Assembly: GCA_008360975.2 (NCBI GenBank)
Contig: CM039182.1
Location: 88,567,405 to 88,631,404 of the forward strand
Length of the DNA: 64,000 bases
DNA from: Lichenostomus cassidix
Taxonomy: Eukaryota; Chordata; Aves; Passeriformes; Meliphagidae
Reading direction: 5' to 3'
Shown here: piece by piece, positions 38,131 to 49,390 of the stretch
Layout: every line of letters begins with the position of its first letter
How positions within the stretch are numbered: the first letter of the stretch is position 1
Translations under genes and position numbers: made by a program
Notes under the pieces: generated by a model
What the model saw: only the letters and a program-made list of their open reading frames with translations
What the model was told of the DNA's origin: nothing
The model's database searches: none

Positions 38131-41100
38131 TACAGCTAGAGACAGATGGGAGGAGATGGTGGTACTGAGCTTCAGCACCAGAGAGCAGCACCATCTAAGA
38201 ATTGTGATTCAAAATTCCTCCCTTGAACCCCAATCTTGTTCTGGATGAAATAGATGTGCCCTCACTTTTTTGGGGGCATAGAGTATGTCATTTTCCTTTT
38301 GGTTAACTTTCCCAGCTGACACCTGTAAAGAGGGATGTCTAGAAATGCTCGACATTTTTTACCACTTGGATACACACCCAACACATCTGGTGGTGGAATA
38401 TCACCAGCAAGTAGCCAACGTTTTCACACCAGAACATGTGACTAGTCTAGGTATAACATGAGCAGGAAAATTATCAACCACAAGACCAGCTTCATGCCCC
38501 AAACACATGGATTTGGGTTAGCAATATCTAGCCCTTTATTTTCTTTTGTTTGAAATTTATAAACAACAATAACGTCAGAGTGACTGGTAGACATTACTGT
38601 TCTCCTTGGGAACAGTTCAGCAATGCCCTCTGGCAGTTTTTCAGCTGAGCATGGGAGCGCAAAAGAAAGTCTAAAAAAGCATGCAATTACCCCCAGGAAA
38701 TAATTACAATGCAAAAAGCACTGGATGGTACAAGTGACATTCCAGTAAACGAGGTGAACTTGTATCATCACCCTGCTTTGCCTCAGGGATATTCCTGCCA
38801 AAGGAATATCATCCAGTTCCAAGAACGTCCAAGGACGGAGGTGGGGCTACACATCAGCCTCTCCCGGTCCAAGTCCCAAGGAGCCAGAAGTTGTGGGCAA
38901 AGGAAACTCCTGCTAAGCCAAGCATTGGCATTGCAAGTCCCAAAGGCCAGGGCAGCAAATCTTGCTGGAGGTGATTTTTAACCACCAGGCTGGAAACCAA
39001 ACCACACCTAAAGCAGCTTTTCTTATATATGGGTCTTACCTATCCCAAACTTAATGATTAAGAGAAATATGGGAAACAAAGTATTTTTATGTCTGCTTCT
39101 GTTCACAGTCACTCTCATGGGAGAAGGATCATACTGTTCTCTCTTCTTGAACTGCGTTAAACTTCAAAGTTTGACCAAGTGCTGGATTTCTTTCAATTTT
39201 AACCTTCTTTCAGTCTCTACTGAAGGAGTCTCTCTTTGTCTGCAACAGTTAGAAGCCATACCCAAACCACACTGGAGAAACAATGGCTGGAAGAGCAGAC
39301 AGTTAAGCTGGATGTGGCCAGGTTTTATTCAGCAACTTTCCCACTCACTCCAACCTTCTAATGCAACTCAGCTAGCCTCTTATGTGTACACAAAAAAACC
39401 TGTATTAAACCAGGTAGATTTTCTTACCTAGCTACTGTTTCCAGAGGCTCACAGAACAGCAGCAGCTGGTACATGGTACTATTGTTCTCTTTCTTTGCTT
39501 TCAAAATATCTTATTGCAAATGTGCATTGACCACTTCAGAATTGGGATCAACTCTTCCACATTTTCTAGATGCTTTCTGGGATACAAGATAATGCTGATA
39601 GGACTAGAAATTGATGCACTTACATGCCTCTTTTCTGTCTCTGGATTACCATTATCATAAAAGTGGAATTTAACTCGAAAATCTGTGATGTCTGAATACA
39701 CTTTTGGCATCCACCTTCAGGCGATCTGGTCTATGTAGCCTTGTAATACAGTGCTGGGTTATAGACACTTGGTCAAAGCAAACTCCTCTCCTGAGCTTTC
39801 CAAGGTATACCATCAGTAACACTCAGGGATGGGATTGCCAAAACAGTCAGATTATCTGCTTTCCAAACAAAATAAGTAAATATCCAAAAATTCTTAAGTT
39901 GAAGCTGCCTCAAGCACTTTTACCTCACATAACCAGCACTTCTGGAAAGGTCCTGTTGACCTTGGCAGCATATTCGAACATGGCTGAACAGTTCTTGAGC
40001 AATTTTTCCAATGAATTAGGCACAAACAGGCATGTGTCATTGGGCACATGAGTGGTTTTTTCTATCTCCTTTTTCTCCTTAAAAATTAATAATTTCTCCA
40101 AACTGCCGTGCAAAGAAAGTCACAACAAGCAGTATGTCCTAGTGTATTACTGGCTCATGTTTGGTATGTGAAATTTCTTAGCTAGATGCTTTGCAAACAC
40201 CGCAGAGTTGGGTTCTGACCAGAGACCAGTTAGTCAGATGCATTTATCTTTTCTGACATTCATCTTAATCACAGAATTATCATAAACTGCATGTGTGAAC
40301 TGTCTGTGCATACTGTCATTACCAAAGAAGGCAAACTTATGAATTTGGAAGCATTGCCACAGTCTATTAAACTCAGTCAATGACTTTTAACAAATGTAAG
40401 AGTTACACCAGTGAAAGCAGAGAATAGTGATAAATGCATTACCTGCTGTGCAAGAAGTCTATCTATTCACTAGTTTAAAACACTTTAGGAAAGTGTACAA
40501 AAAACATCCCGCTTCTAGAACTTTAATCTCACAGAAGTCTTCAGCTCTTACTTTATTGCCAGGAGATTCCAAAGACTTTCTCTTTTGCCTGATGATTGGT
40601 GGTCAGACATTATTAATTCAGTGCTATGCTTTCCTTGGTTTGTGCAGGGAATCAGCATTATATTGATGCTGCTGCTCTGACAAGCACCCTCTACTTGGCT
40701 GCCTTTCTCCATTTCCTTACATGTCCCATCAAGTGCCATACCTCATTCACCTCCATTCTGTTCACCAGTTGTTCTTTCCTCCACCCACTCCTTAACTCAC
40801 AAGATAGCCTTCCTTCTTTCATGAACTTCATAACTCCATTACCTTTCTCTCCTCCTCTCATGCTTCTCTGTCTTCCTTTTCCCCATGGGTCATATGAAGA
40901 AAAATCTAAAATCTTGAGAGGAAAGATGAAAAGAATAAAACATATTGTGTTATAAAGCAGCATCTCAAGAAGAAATTATGACTCATCTTTAGTTTTCAGC
41001 GCACATCTTTTTTTGTACAGTGCTCTGACTGGCATGGAACATTACCATCTGTTGCCATGAAAATCTCCACACACCATTCTACCTTGTTTCTTCCCACTTT

Positions 41101-41530
41101 CCCACGTAGTTAACATATTCCAAACACTTTCTTGCTTCAACATCATGCATTATGCAAAGAGCTTTGGGCTGCTATAAAACAGTCATCACAACTCAACCAA
41201 AATGTGACACAATCCTTAGCTCTATGCTTTTATCTGGAAATGTCAGGACACAGTACGAAGTTCAGTGCTATTATCCCACTCCACAAAGAAAAGGCCAAGA
41301 AAGAGAAACTGAGCAACCCAACAAACCACTAGCAGAGCCACAAACATTGGCCAAGTCTTTGAGATTTTTACCAGTCCCCTGGTCAGTGCAGCACAAGGAA
41401 AGTAAGAAAGCCACCTACAGCCTGAATAGAAGTCCAGTCTCTTCAGTGTTACACCTCAGCTGGAACATCAGGAACACCAATAATGTGGCACTGGGTTCAT
41501 TGGGGGCATTAATAATGGGCATTTAATAAT
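38131..41530. other. Segment with unusually many 100+ codon open frames, no recognised protein
   Basis: Frames of 126 (38442-38822, -), 125 (39054-39431, +), 115 (39704-40051, +), 109 (40626-40955, +) and 124 codons (41152-41526, +) fall within 3.4 kb. None shows a domain, and the translations are rich in Ser, Leu, Phe and Cys as expected from random A+T-rich DNA. A minus-strand frame at 39501-39710 reads somewhat more protein-like and contains a GTAAGT donor word, but its upstream acceptor is poor and a stop codon sits just before the Met. The slightly higher G+C here lowers stop frequency and may explain the cluster. Confidence 0.35.
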
Positions 41531-42439
41531 ACTTTCTTACTTTCATATAATGCTAAAAAATGAAATATCTATATATGCCTGCTTTCTTATCATTTGGAAA
41601 ACATCCAAGACTCAGGACTTATTAAAGATCAATATTACTTTTAAAGACTAGCTAGACACAAAGAAGTTTTTTATTAAATGTTTAAAACAGGATTATGCCA
41701 CTTTTCTCAGTGGCATGTTAAACTAATAGGATTCCACATTTTGTTTCAAACATCTCTTTGCAACATTTATTTGCTTTATTTTTAATGGGGCAGTAAGTTA
41801 GTAAACTACACTATTCCACACTCTACTATTCATTAGCAGAAGTACAGACAATTAAGTCTCTTGGAAATTTTATTTAGAATTAAGAGAGAAGGGAAACGTG
41901 AGAGCAGTTGAAAGCAAGATTTCTCAGGAAAGAAAAAAACTCATAAATGCTCTTTAATGTTTATTTCTATTTGATTTGATGCTTATTTGTTTTTTTCCAG
42001 TTTACAGTAAGTGCCTTGTTATGGTCATATGAAAAGTTATTAGAGAAAAGAAGAAAGCTTTGTAGGGTTTATTTGTTCCAACAAAAGCCAGGGGAGTTAA
42101 ATAAAAACAAACTGAACATAAAATATGTAAAGATAGTACAGGTTGAAAATTAATAGCTTATTTTTTAAAAGGAAATTTAATAAAGCAATGCCGTTAGCTA
42201 TTTCAAAACTGGAAAAATGATACCCAAACATGCAGGGAATGTTGGCAAGTTTTCCTACCTGAGCTAGAGTGTGTTATTATTGCATTTTCTTTATTTTCAT
42301 TTATTCATAAGAATGAACTAGATGACAACTTTATTATAATATGCAACCGAAAATATAATTTTCTTTCCAAAATATTACATGGCATAAATAATATAGATTT
42401 TTGCTGTAAGATTTTTAAATCAAGGTGTTATTTCATGTT
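41531..42439. other. A+T-rich unique sequence, no gene seen
   Basis: Nothing recognisable. A TTTTTTCCAG word near 41991-42000 resembles a splice acceptor but no open frame or donor follows. Confidence 0.5.
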
Positions 42440-42860
42440 CACTGTGTCTGTAATTCCATCACATAAACCTAAAAAACTGCAGTTCACTGTCAGCGAACTC
42501 TGACACAATTTGGAACCCCAAAATTCATTTTTGCTGTTGTAATATACTGAAGGAATTAAAATAAAAATGATGCTCCAAAGAAAAATATTCATCTCTGCAA
42601 TAGGTAATTGTGATTAAAAAGAATGTAAAATCAGCCGACTGCTGCAGGCTCAATATAAGTACTATAATGATAGCACATATGCTTGATTTTTAAATGTTTT
42701 CACTGAGCACATACATTTGGTGTGACAGCCACTGTGGCATCAACTACTCAGTTTCAGTGCATACTAGAGTATATAGTTATGTACAAGTTGTTGATGCATG
42801 ACGGCTCACTGTGGCAGCTTTACAATGTATATTTCATATAATTGTTTTATTTCTTTCTTA
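42440..42860. promoter_or_regulatory. Candidate conserved non-coding element
   Basis: A complex, non-repetitive block without coding frames. Words include GGTAATTGTGATTAAAAAG (42603-42621), GTGTGACAGCCACTGTGGC (about 42720-42738; TALE-type TGACAG) and GTTGATGCATGACGG (about 42789-42803). This is the word style of developmental enhancers. No alignment is available, so constraint is inferred. Confidence 0.3.
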
Positions 42861-44065
42861 AATTGAAAGAAATTTCAAGTGAGTAACATGTCCTAAAACG
42901 TATGTTGATTTATGAGTGGTGTTAAGATCTTTCAATAGCACTGTGGAAAGAACAGTCACACACAAAATTAATGATGAAGGAGAAAAAGGTTTCACTTAAT
43001 TGTATTTTCATACTTGGCATTTCTCTAGATTCTTGAATGTCCAAGCAAATTTGTGGTTTTAAAATTATTGTTAATTTCTTGCTAATTTCCACATAGACAT
43101 TTTTTCAAAGTTTTGCTTTGGACTTTCCTATTTGAATATATCTATAGCTTAACAATTTCTAGAATAAATAAATTTTATAAGTATAAAAATTACTGGTCAT
43201 TTGATTTGTCTTATGTATATATATATCATACAAAGTCTATGATAACTTTGCTTCTAGGAAGAGAGTTGTGTTCTTCAGGGGAATTGATTAAAGAGCAAGA
43301 TTAAACAATAAGCAAAAGTGGCCAGGGAATCTCAGAAAATACCCAGAAATGTATAGAAGTCTAGCATGATGACCTCATAGAAACCCCCCACTGGGAATAT
43401 AAATAATATATTCATCTGAAGCATGAGTTAATTCTGCAAAATAAAAACTTTTTTTTTAATTAAACTGTCATGAAAGAGTTTAGTTCAAGGTATAACGAAA
43501 AATACTTCTGCAAAGTGCCATCTGAACTTCATGAATACTTTCCCTTAGAACCTAAGTGAAAAAATTCAAGAAAACCAAAAGCTTGTTTCCTGTTATGTAT
43601 TAAAACTCATAAGGGGAGCATTGATTCTACACCAGAGAAGACACACACATATTTTCTTGTCTTGCTGTTGCCATTAGTGGCAAAAGGGTGTTTACTATGC
43701 CAGGTTAGAAGGTGCTGGCAGCTCAACAGCTGGCATCCATGTCATGGGATGCCAAGTGGCTTACAGAACTTGGTAGACTCAACAATTAAGTCCTGGATTT
43801 GGGTCTTCATTACAGAGGTGAGTGATGGAAATTTTCTAAGAGGGAGGAGGATGTAAAAGCATTCTCTACTCATGTAAAGAGCTCCCCCACAGCCAGACTG
43901 AATGGTGGCACCCAACCAGAATGAATAGAGCCTTCTCCTGGCTGATACACTTCTGCCTGTCTCCTAAAACAGTTTAATTTTAGGAGGGCAGGGAGAGGCA
44001 GAAAAAACAGAGCAGAAGGAAAGGGAAAACTCACCCCTATCTACTCTTACACAGCTATATCCTGG
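42861..44065. other. Unique sequence, no gene seen
   Basis: Mostly A+T-rich, with a short TATATATATAT patch near 43216-43226. From about 43860 the G+C rises and purines dominate up to the CR1 start. This part may be an unrecognised 5' extension of the CR1 or flanking DNA. Confidence 0.45.
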
Positions 44066-44775
44066 GAACAGCCTGAGAGCAGCCCTGAGGAAAAAGACTT
44101 GGGGGTGGCAGTGGATGAGAAGCTCAACATGACCTGGCAACATGCACTCACAGTCCAGAAAGACAACTGTATCCTGGGCTGCACCAAAAGAAGCGTGGGC
44201 AGCAGGTCAAGAGAGGTGATTCTCTTCCCCTTCTTTGCTCTTGTGAGAGCCCATTTTATGTACTGAGTCCAGTTCCGAGTTCCTCAGCACAGGAAAGCCG
44301 TGAGCCTGTTGTACCAGCTCCAGAGTAGGATCACAAAGGTGATGAGAGGCCTGGAGCACTTCTTCTATGACAAAAGGCTGAGAGTGTTGGGGCTGTTCAG
44401 TATGGAGAATTGAAGGCTCCAGAGAGATCTTAAAGCAGCCTTCCAATACCTAAACAGGTGCTTACAAGAGAGTCAAAGAGGGACTTTTTACAAAGGCATG
44501 TAGTCATAAGACAAGGGGGAATGGCTTTAAACTAAAGGAGGCTAGATTTGGATTAGTTATAAGGAATAAATTTTTCACTTTGAGGGTGGTGAGTCATTGG
44601 AACAGGTTGCCCAGAGATGATGTTGACATCCTGTTCTTGGAAGTGTTCAAGGCCAGGTTGGTTGGGGCCCTGAGCAACTTGGTTTAGTGGAAAGTGTCCC
44701 TGCCCATGGTATAGGGCTTGGAAGGGGAAGATCTTTAAAGGTCCCTTCCAACCCAAACCATTCTGCAATTCTTTG
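44066..44775 (+). mobile_element. CR1 retrotransposon, C-terminal ORF2 plus complete 3' UTR
   Basis: The best-preserved 3' portion of CR1 in the window. The 5' part translates with the ORF2 C-terminal signature: EKDLGVAVDEKLNMTWQ, CILGCTKRSVGSRSREV and RITKVMRGLEH, in one frame with a stop where the YCVQF block should be. The 3' UTR follows: 'CACTTTGAGGGTGGTGAGTC', 'TTGGAACAGGTTGCCCAGAG', 'GGTCCCTTCCAACCCAAACC' and a degenerate ATTCTGCAATTCTTTG tail at about 44760-44775. The reverse transcriptase core and endonuclease are absent, so it is a 5'-truncated, inactive insertion. Its short distance from the family consensus suggests a younger age than the copies at 6, 23, 28 and 31 kb. Confidence 0.95.
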
Positions 44776-46080
44776 AACACACCCACATCAGACAGCTCTG
44801 AATTAGTCCAGGCATAGCCAGCCATTCATGTCACATTCCCTCCAGCTCTCCTATCCTGCTGCCTGAAGCCAGCTCCCGTCATTGTTATGTGGTCTACCTC
44901 AGGTTTAGCTCATCCCAGCTATGTGTTTGTGCCTGTTGCACAGTGCCAGAGTTGTGGAAAGATGGAAGTACTGGTGGAGGTCTGGAAAGCTGGGACACAA
45001 CCCTAGGCTACGTTCTGGAGAAACTAGCAGTCTCAGGTGCTGCCCCAAGGCAAAGATGCCTGTCTACTGCCCCCAGTGCCTCTCCCAAAGGGAATATTGT
45101 GACGCAAGGACAGTTTAACAAGTTTCAAAATGTGTAGTGATGAAGGGAAGGCAGAGAACATAATGTAAGTCTGCAAGAAAATAATTTCATATCTTCTTAG
45201 TTCTTATTGCTTCCCCTCCAGTAATCTCTGAAGCTCATAAACTTTCCAGAAGGCTATGACATGTTTGAATGCTTTGACATATTATATACTGATATGTGGG
45301 TTCAGTTCCAAGGGCTTCAAATTTTTATGATTCTCTAAAGCTAAGATTATAGTAATTTATTTTCACAGATGCCTGAAACTTTTTGTGTTGTACATAATGT
45401 TTCTTATTAATTTCTTCACTCATGTATGTTTAGAAAAGGAAATATAATCTGAAATTCTGTGCCAGACATATGTCCTTTTGTAAACTGGGCTCTGTCATTT
45501 ACTCTGCTGGTAATCATGGCACCATTTCTTTGTAGTAGAAACATGGGATATTCTTCATGATGGCTTCAGATGTATCTCTGTTATCCCTTCTTCCTGGATA
45601 GTGAAGGCAAAGGAGAACCAAACAGAAAACAGACCTAAGTTTCATTAGGCTTGACAGAGAGCAGAGAAGATATTTATATTCCCAGTGCAGGGTCTTCTAT
45701 GAGGCCTGAAGCCAGCCCCTCAGGTGCTGATCTTTTTCATTGCGCTTCCTCACTACTTTTCAGTAAAGTCAAACTAGAAAAGCGACAAAGGTCACGCATG
45801 CACATAGATTGAATAGTACTCCTTTTCAAGGAATAGCTAATATAATCCCTTCCTTGCTATGGATTTAGGTGGAAAACTTCTCCCACCTCAGACAGTAGAA
45901 AAGCATGTTCTGCAATTGCTTGGCTGTGCTTCAGCCATTTGGTAAAAGCCCACATATATTGTCACTAAAATTGCATGGGCACGATAGCAGTTTTCCTAAG
46001 ACATGAGCTGCATTCCCATACCCAGGATACATGAAGGTGAGAGAGAGAGTTACCAGACAAGTCCTACAGCTAACATAGGG
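44776..46080. other. Sequence between opposed CR1 copies, unassigned
   Basis: The segment 44820-45120 is relatively G+C-rich with two overlapping plus-strand frames (82 and 65 codons) and matches no repeat I know. The remainder is A+T-rich and featureless. A passerine- or lineage-specific repeat cannot be excluded. Confidence 0.4.
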
Positions 46081-46700
46081 TTCATGGACTCGTAGAACCA
46101 TTTAGTTTGGAAAAGACCTCAAAGGTCATAAAGTCCAATTGTTTATCTGTCACTGTCAAGTCAGTCACTTAACCATGTCTCTAAGTGCCACATATACATG
46201 TCTCACCAGTGCTGAGAATAGGGTGACGACCACTTTCTCAGTCCTGCTGTCCACGCTATTTCTGAGACAGTCTGGGATGCCATTGGCCTTCTTGGCCACC
46301 TGGGCACATTGCTGTCTCTCTTTCAGCTGGCTGCCAACCAGCATTCTCAGGTCCTTTTCTGCTGGGCCTTATTAAAATCCAGATAGACAATATCCATCCA
46401 CAGCCTTTCCCTCACCCCTAAAGCTGCTCACCCTGTCATAGGAGATCAGGTTACTCAAGCACAACCTGCTTTTAAGTCCATGCTGGGCCTGACACCTGGT
46501 TGTCTTACATGTTCCAGGTGATGCTGCTCAAGGTGATCTGCTTCATGACCTTCCCCAGCACTGTGGTTAGACTGACACGCCTATAGCTCCTGGATCTTTT
46601 TTCTAGCCCTACTTGTAGGGTCTCCTTTCCTTCTGCAGGGTCTCCAAAAACTCCTCTGCAGGCTGATGCAACACAGCTTTTCTGTCTCCTGTTTTTTCCC
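46081..46700 (-). mobile_element. CR1 retrotransposon, reverse transcriptase fragment joined to 3' end by a deletion
   Basis: Reading on the minus strand, 46700-46365 encodes the front of the reverse transcriptase: YRRVSLTTVLGKVMKQITLS (the conserved NYRPVSLTSVxGKVMEQ block) and then DIVYLDFNKA at 46394-46365, which is motif A with its catalytic aspartate. Immediately after, the sequence jumps to AEKDL and CAQVAKKANGI, the ORF2 C-terminus, then to the 3' UTR ending at 46081. The motif C (xADD) region is missing, so several hundred bases have been deleted internally. Scattered frameshifts and stops are also present. It is inactive and of intermediate age. Confidence 0.88.
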
Positions 46701-46942
46701 ATCCACTCAAGATGTTTCTTCCAGGTTGACTCTTCAGGAGATATATTCACCTTGTGCTGTCTTTCTCTCATGATTATCAATGTCTTTTAATGTTAAGGAT
46801 TTTCCGCAGTTATAATGTCCAATCTGGTTCCTCATTAATAACCACCAGCAAATCACTAGGACTACCATGTTTTCCACATGGATATATGACCCCTGGCCAA
46901 GAAGCTGTGAAGGGAAAACTGTCTCACAAAAATCTGCACTCT
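46701..46942. other. Spacer between opposed CR1 pieces
   Basis: About 240 bp without a clear match. It may include diverged upstream CR1 sequence of the left copy. Confidence 0.35.
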
Positions 46943-47070
46943 TGTGATGAGTGACAGGACTTGAGGAAGCGGCATGAAGCTGAAAAGGAAGCTTTTCAGC
47001 TCAGAGAAAGCTAAGGTTAGATACCAGGAAAATGTTTTTCAGCCAGAGAGTGACTCACCACTGGAATCAG
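46943..47070 (+). mobile_element. CR1 3' UTR fragment
   Basis: 'GATGAGTGACAGGACTTGAG', 'GAAGCGGCATGAAGCTGAAA', then 'GGTTAGATACCAGGAAAATG' and 'GCCAGAGAGTGACTCACCAC' followed by TGGAA match the mid-3' UTR of CR1 (the GGTTGGATATTAGGAAAAA and GTGACTGAGCACTGGAA blocks). The orientation is opposite to the adjacent copy at 46.1-46.7 kb and the same as the copy at 44 kb. It lacks the 3' tail. Confidence 0.65.
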
Positions 47071-49004
47071 AGGTCTACAGAGACGCTCCCAACAGCACCC
47101 AAGAGGCACAATATTTAACCCTCCTGTAACAGAAGATTTTGAACCTGCTGCATAGCACTCAAGTCTGAGACTCCCCATACCTGGAAGGACTGTCTGCCAG
47201 AAGAACCAAATCAGACTTTCTACCATGTTTGCAGTCATCTCCCATTTTGACCAACACAGCAAGGTCCTCTGGAAGGCTTTGTGAATAATTGTTACTTCTG
47301 TGGGATTGATAGTCTGCTTTAGTTTTCCGATTATCTTAACTTATGCCACCCTAAGGATAAAATATTATTTCATCTCTCTGTCAATCCTGAATTGAATAAA
47401 GCTATCATTTACGCTAGCCTACAGGGCATGAAGAAAAAGGCCTCATGGACACAAAATTCACCTGGAGAGTGATGTTATGATTTAGTGAACAATTTGAAAC
47501 TTCTTCACAGCACTTAGTTTAGCTTTCAAAATTTCAGCTTTTTTTTTCCAATTGAATAATATTCGAAAATTATGTTACCAGATATATTGTTTCTCTCTAT
47601 TGCTAGAGCTATTAGTAAAAAATGGCAATTATTTTAAAGAAAAAATTGCTACAATGCCGAGTAAGAAATCCAACTGAGAAACCACTTCAGTTTGAGAAAT
47701 TTACATGTCTTTTCTGATCTTCCTGAAAGCAAAGAAAGCTGACAATGAAATAATATAATGAAGGGCTTAATCATTACTATCCAATACACCCACACCTGAG
47801 GCCCTGGGCTGGAAACTCTAAAGAAAGGGTGTAACAGGCAGGTACACCATTCATTGCTAAGACTGTTGCATGCAAACATGCTGCAGAACAGGCCTACTTG
47901 GGTGGTCATATGAATAAATCAAATCCCTGCTGGAACTTTTAGGTTTACTGCTCTTGAGTTTGACTACAACTGCATTGAGATTCAGGAAAAAATTGGGATG
48001 GTTTTGTGACTGGGAGCTCACTTTATCATGCCCCTACATCAATGAAGTGCTGTGAAAAATGGCAGCGCAGGTTTTACTCATGGCATCATAGGCACAGCTG
48101 TGTGAATGGCTGTCCTTTAGTGGCATTCAGATGTAGAACTAACTCAATGTATGGAAGTAATTGCTTTATGCAGCATAAATCACAGCAGGTTACTGCAAAA
48201 TTCCTTCAAGGTGTCAGATTGGGCAAGTTCACAAGAAAACGTAAAATGCTTTAAAGACTTAAAAGACTTCCAGTCTAGCACTCCACAAAGTTACGGCATT
48301 GGCAATTTAATGAATAAAACCAGGGCACAACAGATCAGTGGTTTATCTCAAGTGAATGAATTTCAGTGCAGCTTCTTTCAACATGCAGAACCCTACTCAT
48401 TGTCAAACCTTATTGCTGCTCTTTTCCCATGGACAAGTGGTTGTGAAGAGTTGACCAGGTCAGCAGAGGAAGTGTGTAGCTTAATATGTAGTTTAATATT
48501 ACAACTATGACTTAGCAAAGACCAGACTGGTATGTTGGGTTTGCACAAGGCTAGTGGTTGATTCTGCATACAGTACAAGCAAATCTTCCAACCTGACTGT
48601 GCAGCCTGTAAAATATCTGCTAGACTACTTCTTCCCACCCAGGTCTACATTACTAGCTTGGAAATCAACTTCCTCTTACTACAAGCAGTAGAATACAAAG
48701 TACTAAATGGGAAGAAAATTAGATAGTTGCCTTCCAAACATCCATATTAGCTACCGTATTACATATTGCCTCTCTGCTGGCAAGAGAATATATACATCCC
48801 AGATGATATTTTATTGCTGATCCGTATGGATAGAAAAATGTTTAACATCCTTTTATGCAGCTGGGTCTGCATGAAGGCCAATAGTAACTCAATTGTTAGC
48901 GTTCTGAAACAGAGTACAGAAAATTTATATTCTAATAGCAACCTCAATGTGATACTTATGGCTGCCTACAGTAGCATTAAATGATGGGGTTTTTTTCTTC
49001 TTTT
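47071..49004. other. Unique sequence, no gene seen
   Basis: Open frames of 81-119 codons (longest 48151-48510, +) overlap others on both strands and have no recognisable domain. No repeat identified. Confidence 0.5.
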
Positions 49005-49390
49005 AAAGGCTTGTGATATTCACATGATGCAAAACTCTCTTATAGCAGAAAGGCCCTTTACAATCTCTGTTATGGTCTGCCACAAAAGAAATACCGTTGT
49101 TACATATTCTGAGAAGTCAGAGTACACTGTGATTGTGACATATTTTGGCACAATTGAAAGTTAAAATGCATAATTGCAGATTCTAAGAATGACATCTGTC
49201 ATTTCACTGTGGTAGCCTGTAAGCTGAATGTCATTGGAAAATGAGAGTCAGTGGCCAGTGAAGCCACCATTGATGCTGCAGCTCTTTGAATATAAGTGTT
49301 TCCATTTTGCTGATTGCTGAAATATTCTTGTGAATTATTGAAAAGAATGGCCAAACTGGCAAACAGTTATTGAAATAATATTAGAAAAAT
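49005..49390. promoter_or_regulatory. Candidate conserved non-coding element
   Basis: A non-repetitive block with no open frame of note and many short regulatory-type words: AATGCATAATTGCAG (49167-49181), AGAATGACATCTGTCATTTC (a TGACA/TGTCA pair, about 49186-49205) and TTGAATATAAG near 49287. By texture it resembles constrained non-coding DNA. This is inference only. Confidence 0.28.

Noticed and set aside
38442..38822. 126-codon minus-strand open frame ending in a hydrophobic segment
   Set aside because: The hydrophobic tail comes from A/T-rich codons. It overlaps another frame on the opposite strand and has no homologue that I recognise.
39054..39431. 125-codon plus-strand open frame as a gene
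   Set aside because: No recognisable domain, no promoter or splice support, and a composition like random A+T-rich DNA.
44207..44825. Minus-strand frames of 79 and 90 codons
   Set aside because: They are antisense shadows of the plus-strand CR1 copy.
44820..45120. G+C-rich stretch as an endogenous retrovirus piece
   Set aside because: No LTR ends, no gag/pol/env motif, and two unrelated overlapping frames only.
46505..46780. 91-codon minus-strand frame as a host gene
   Set aside because: Its second half is CR1 reverse transcriptase (the VSLTTVLGKVMKQ block), so it is transposon-derived.
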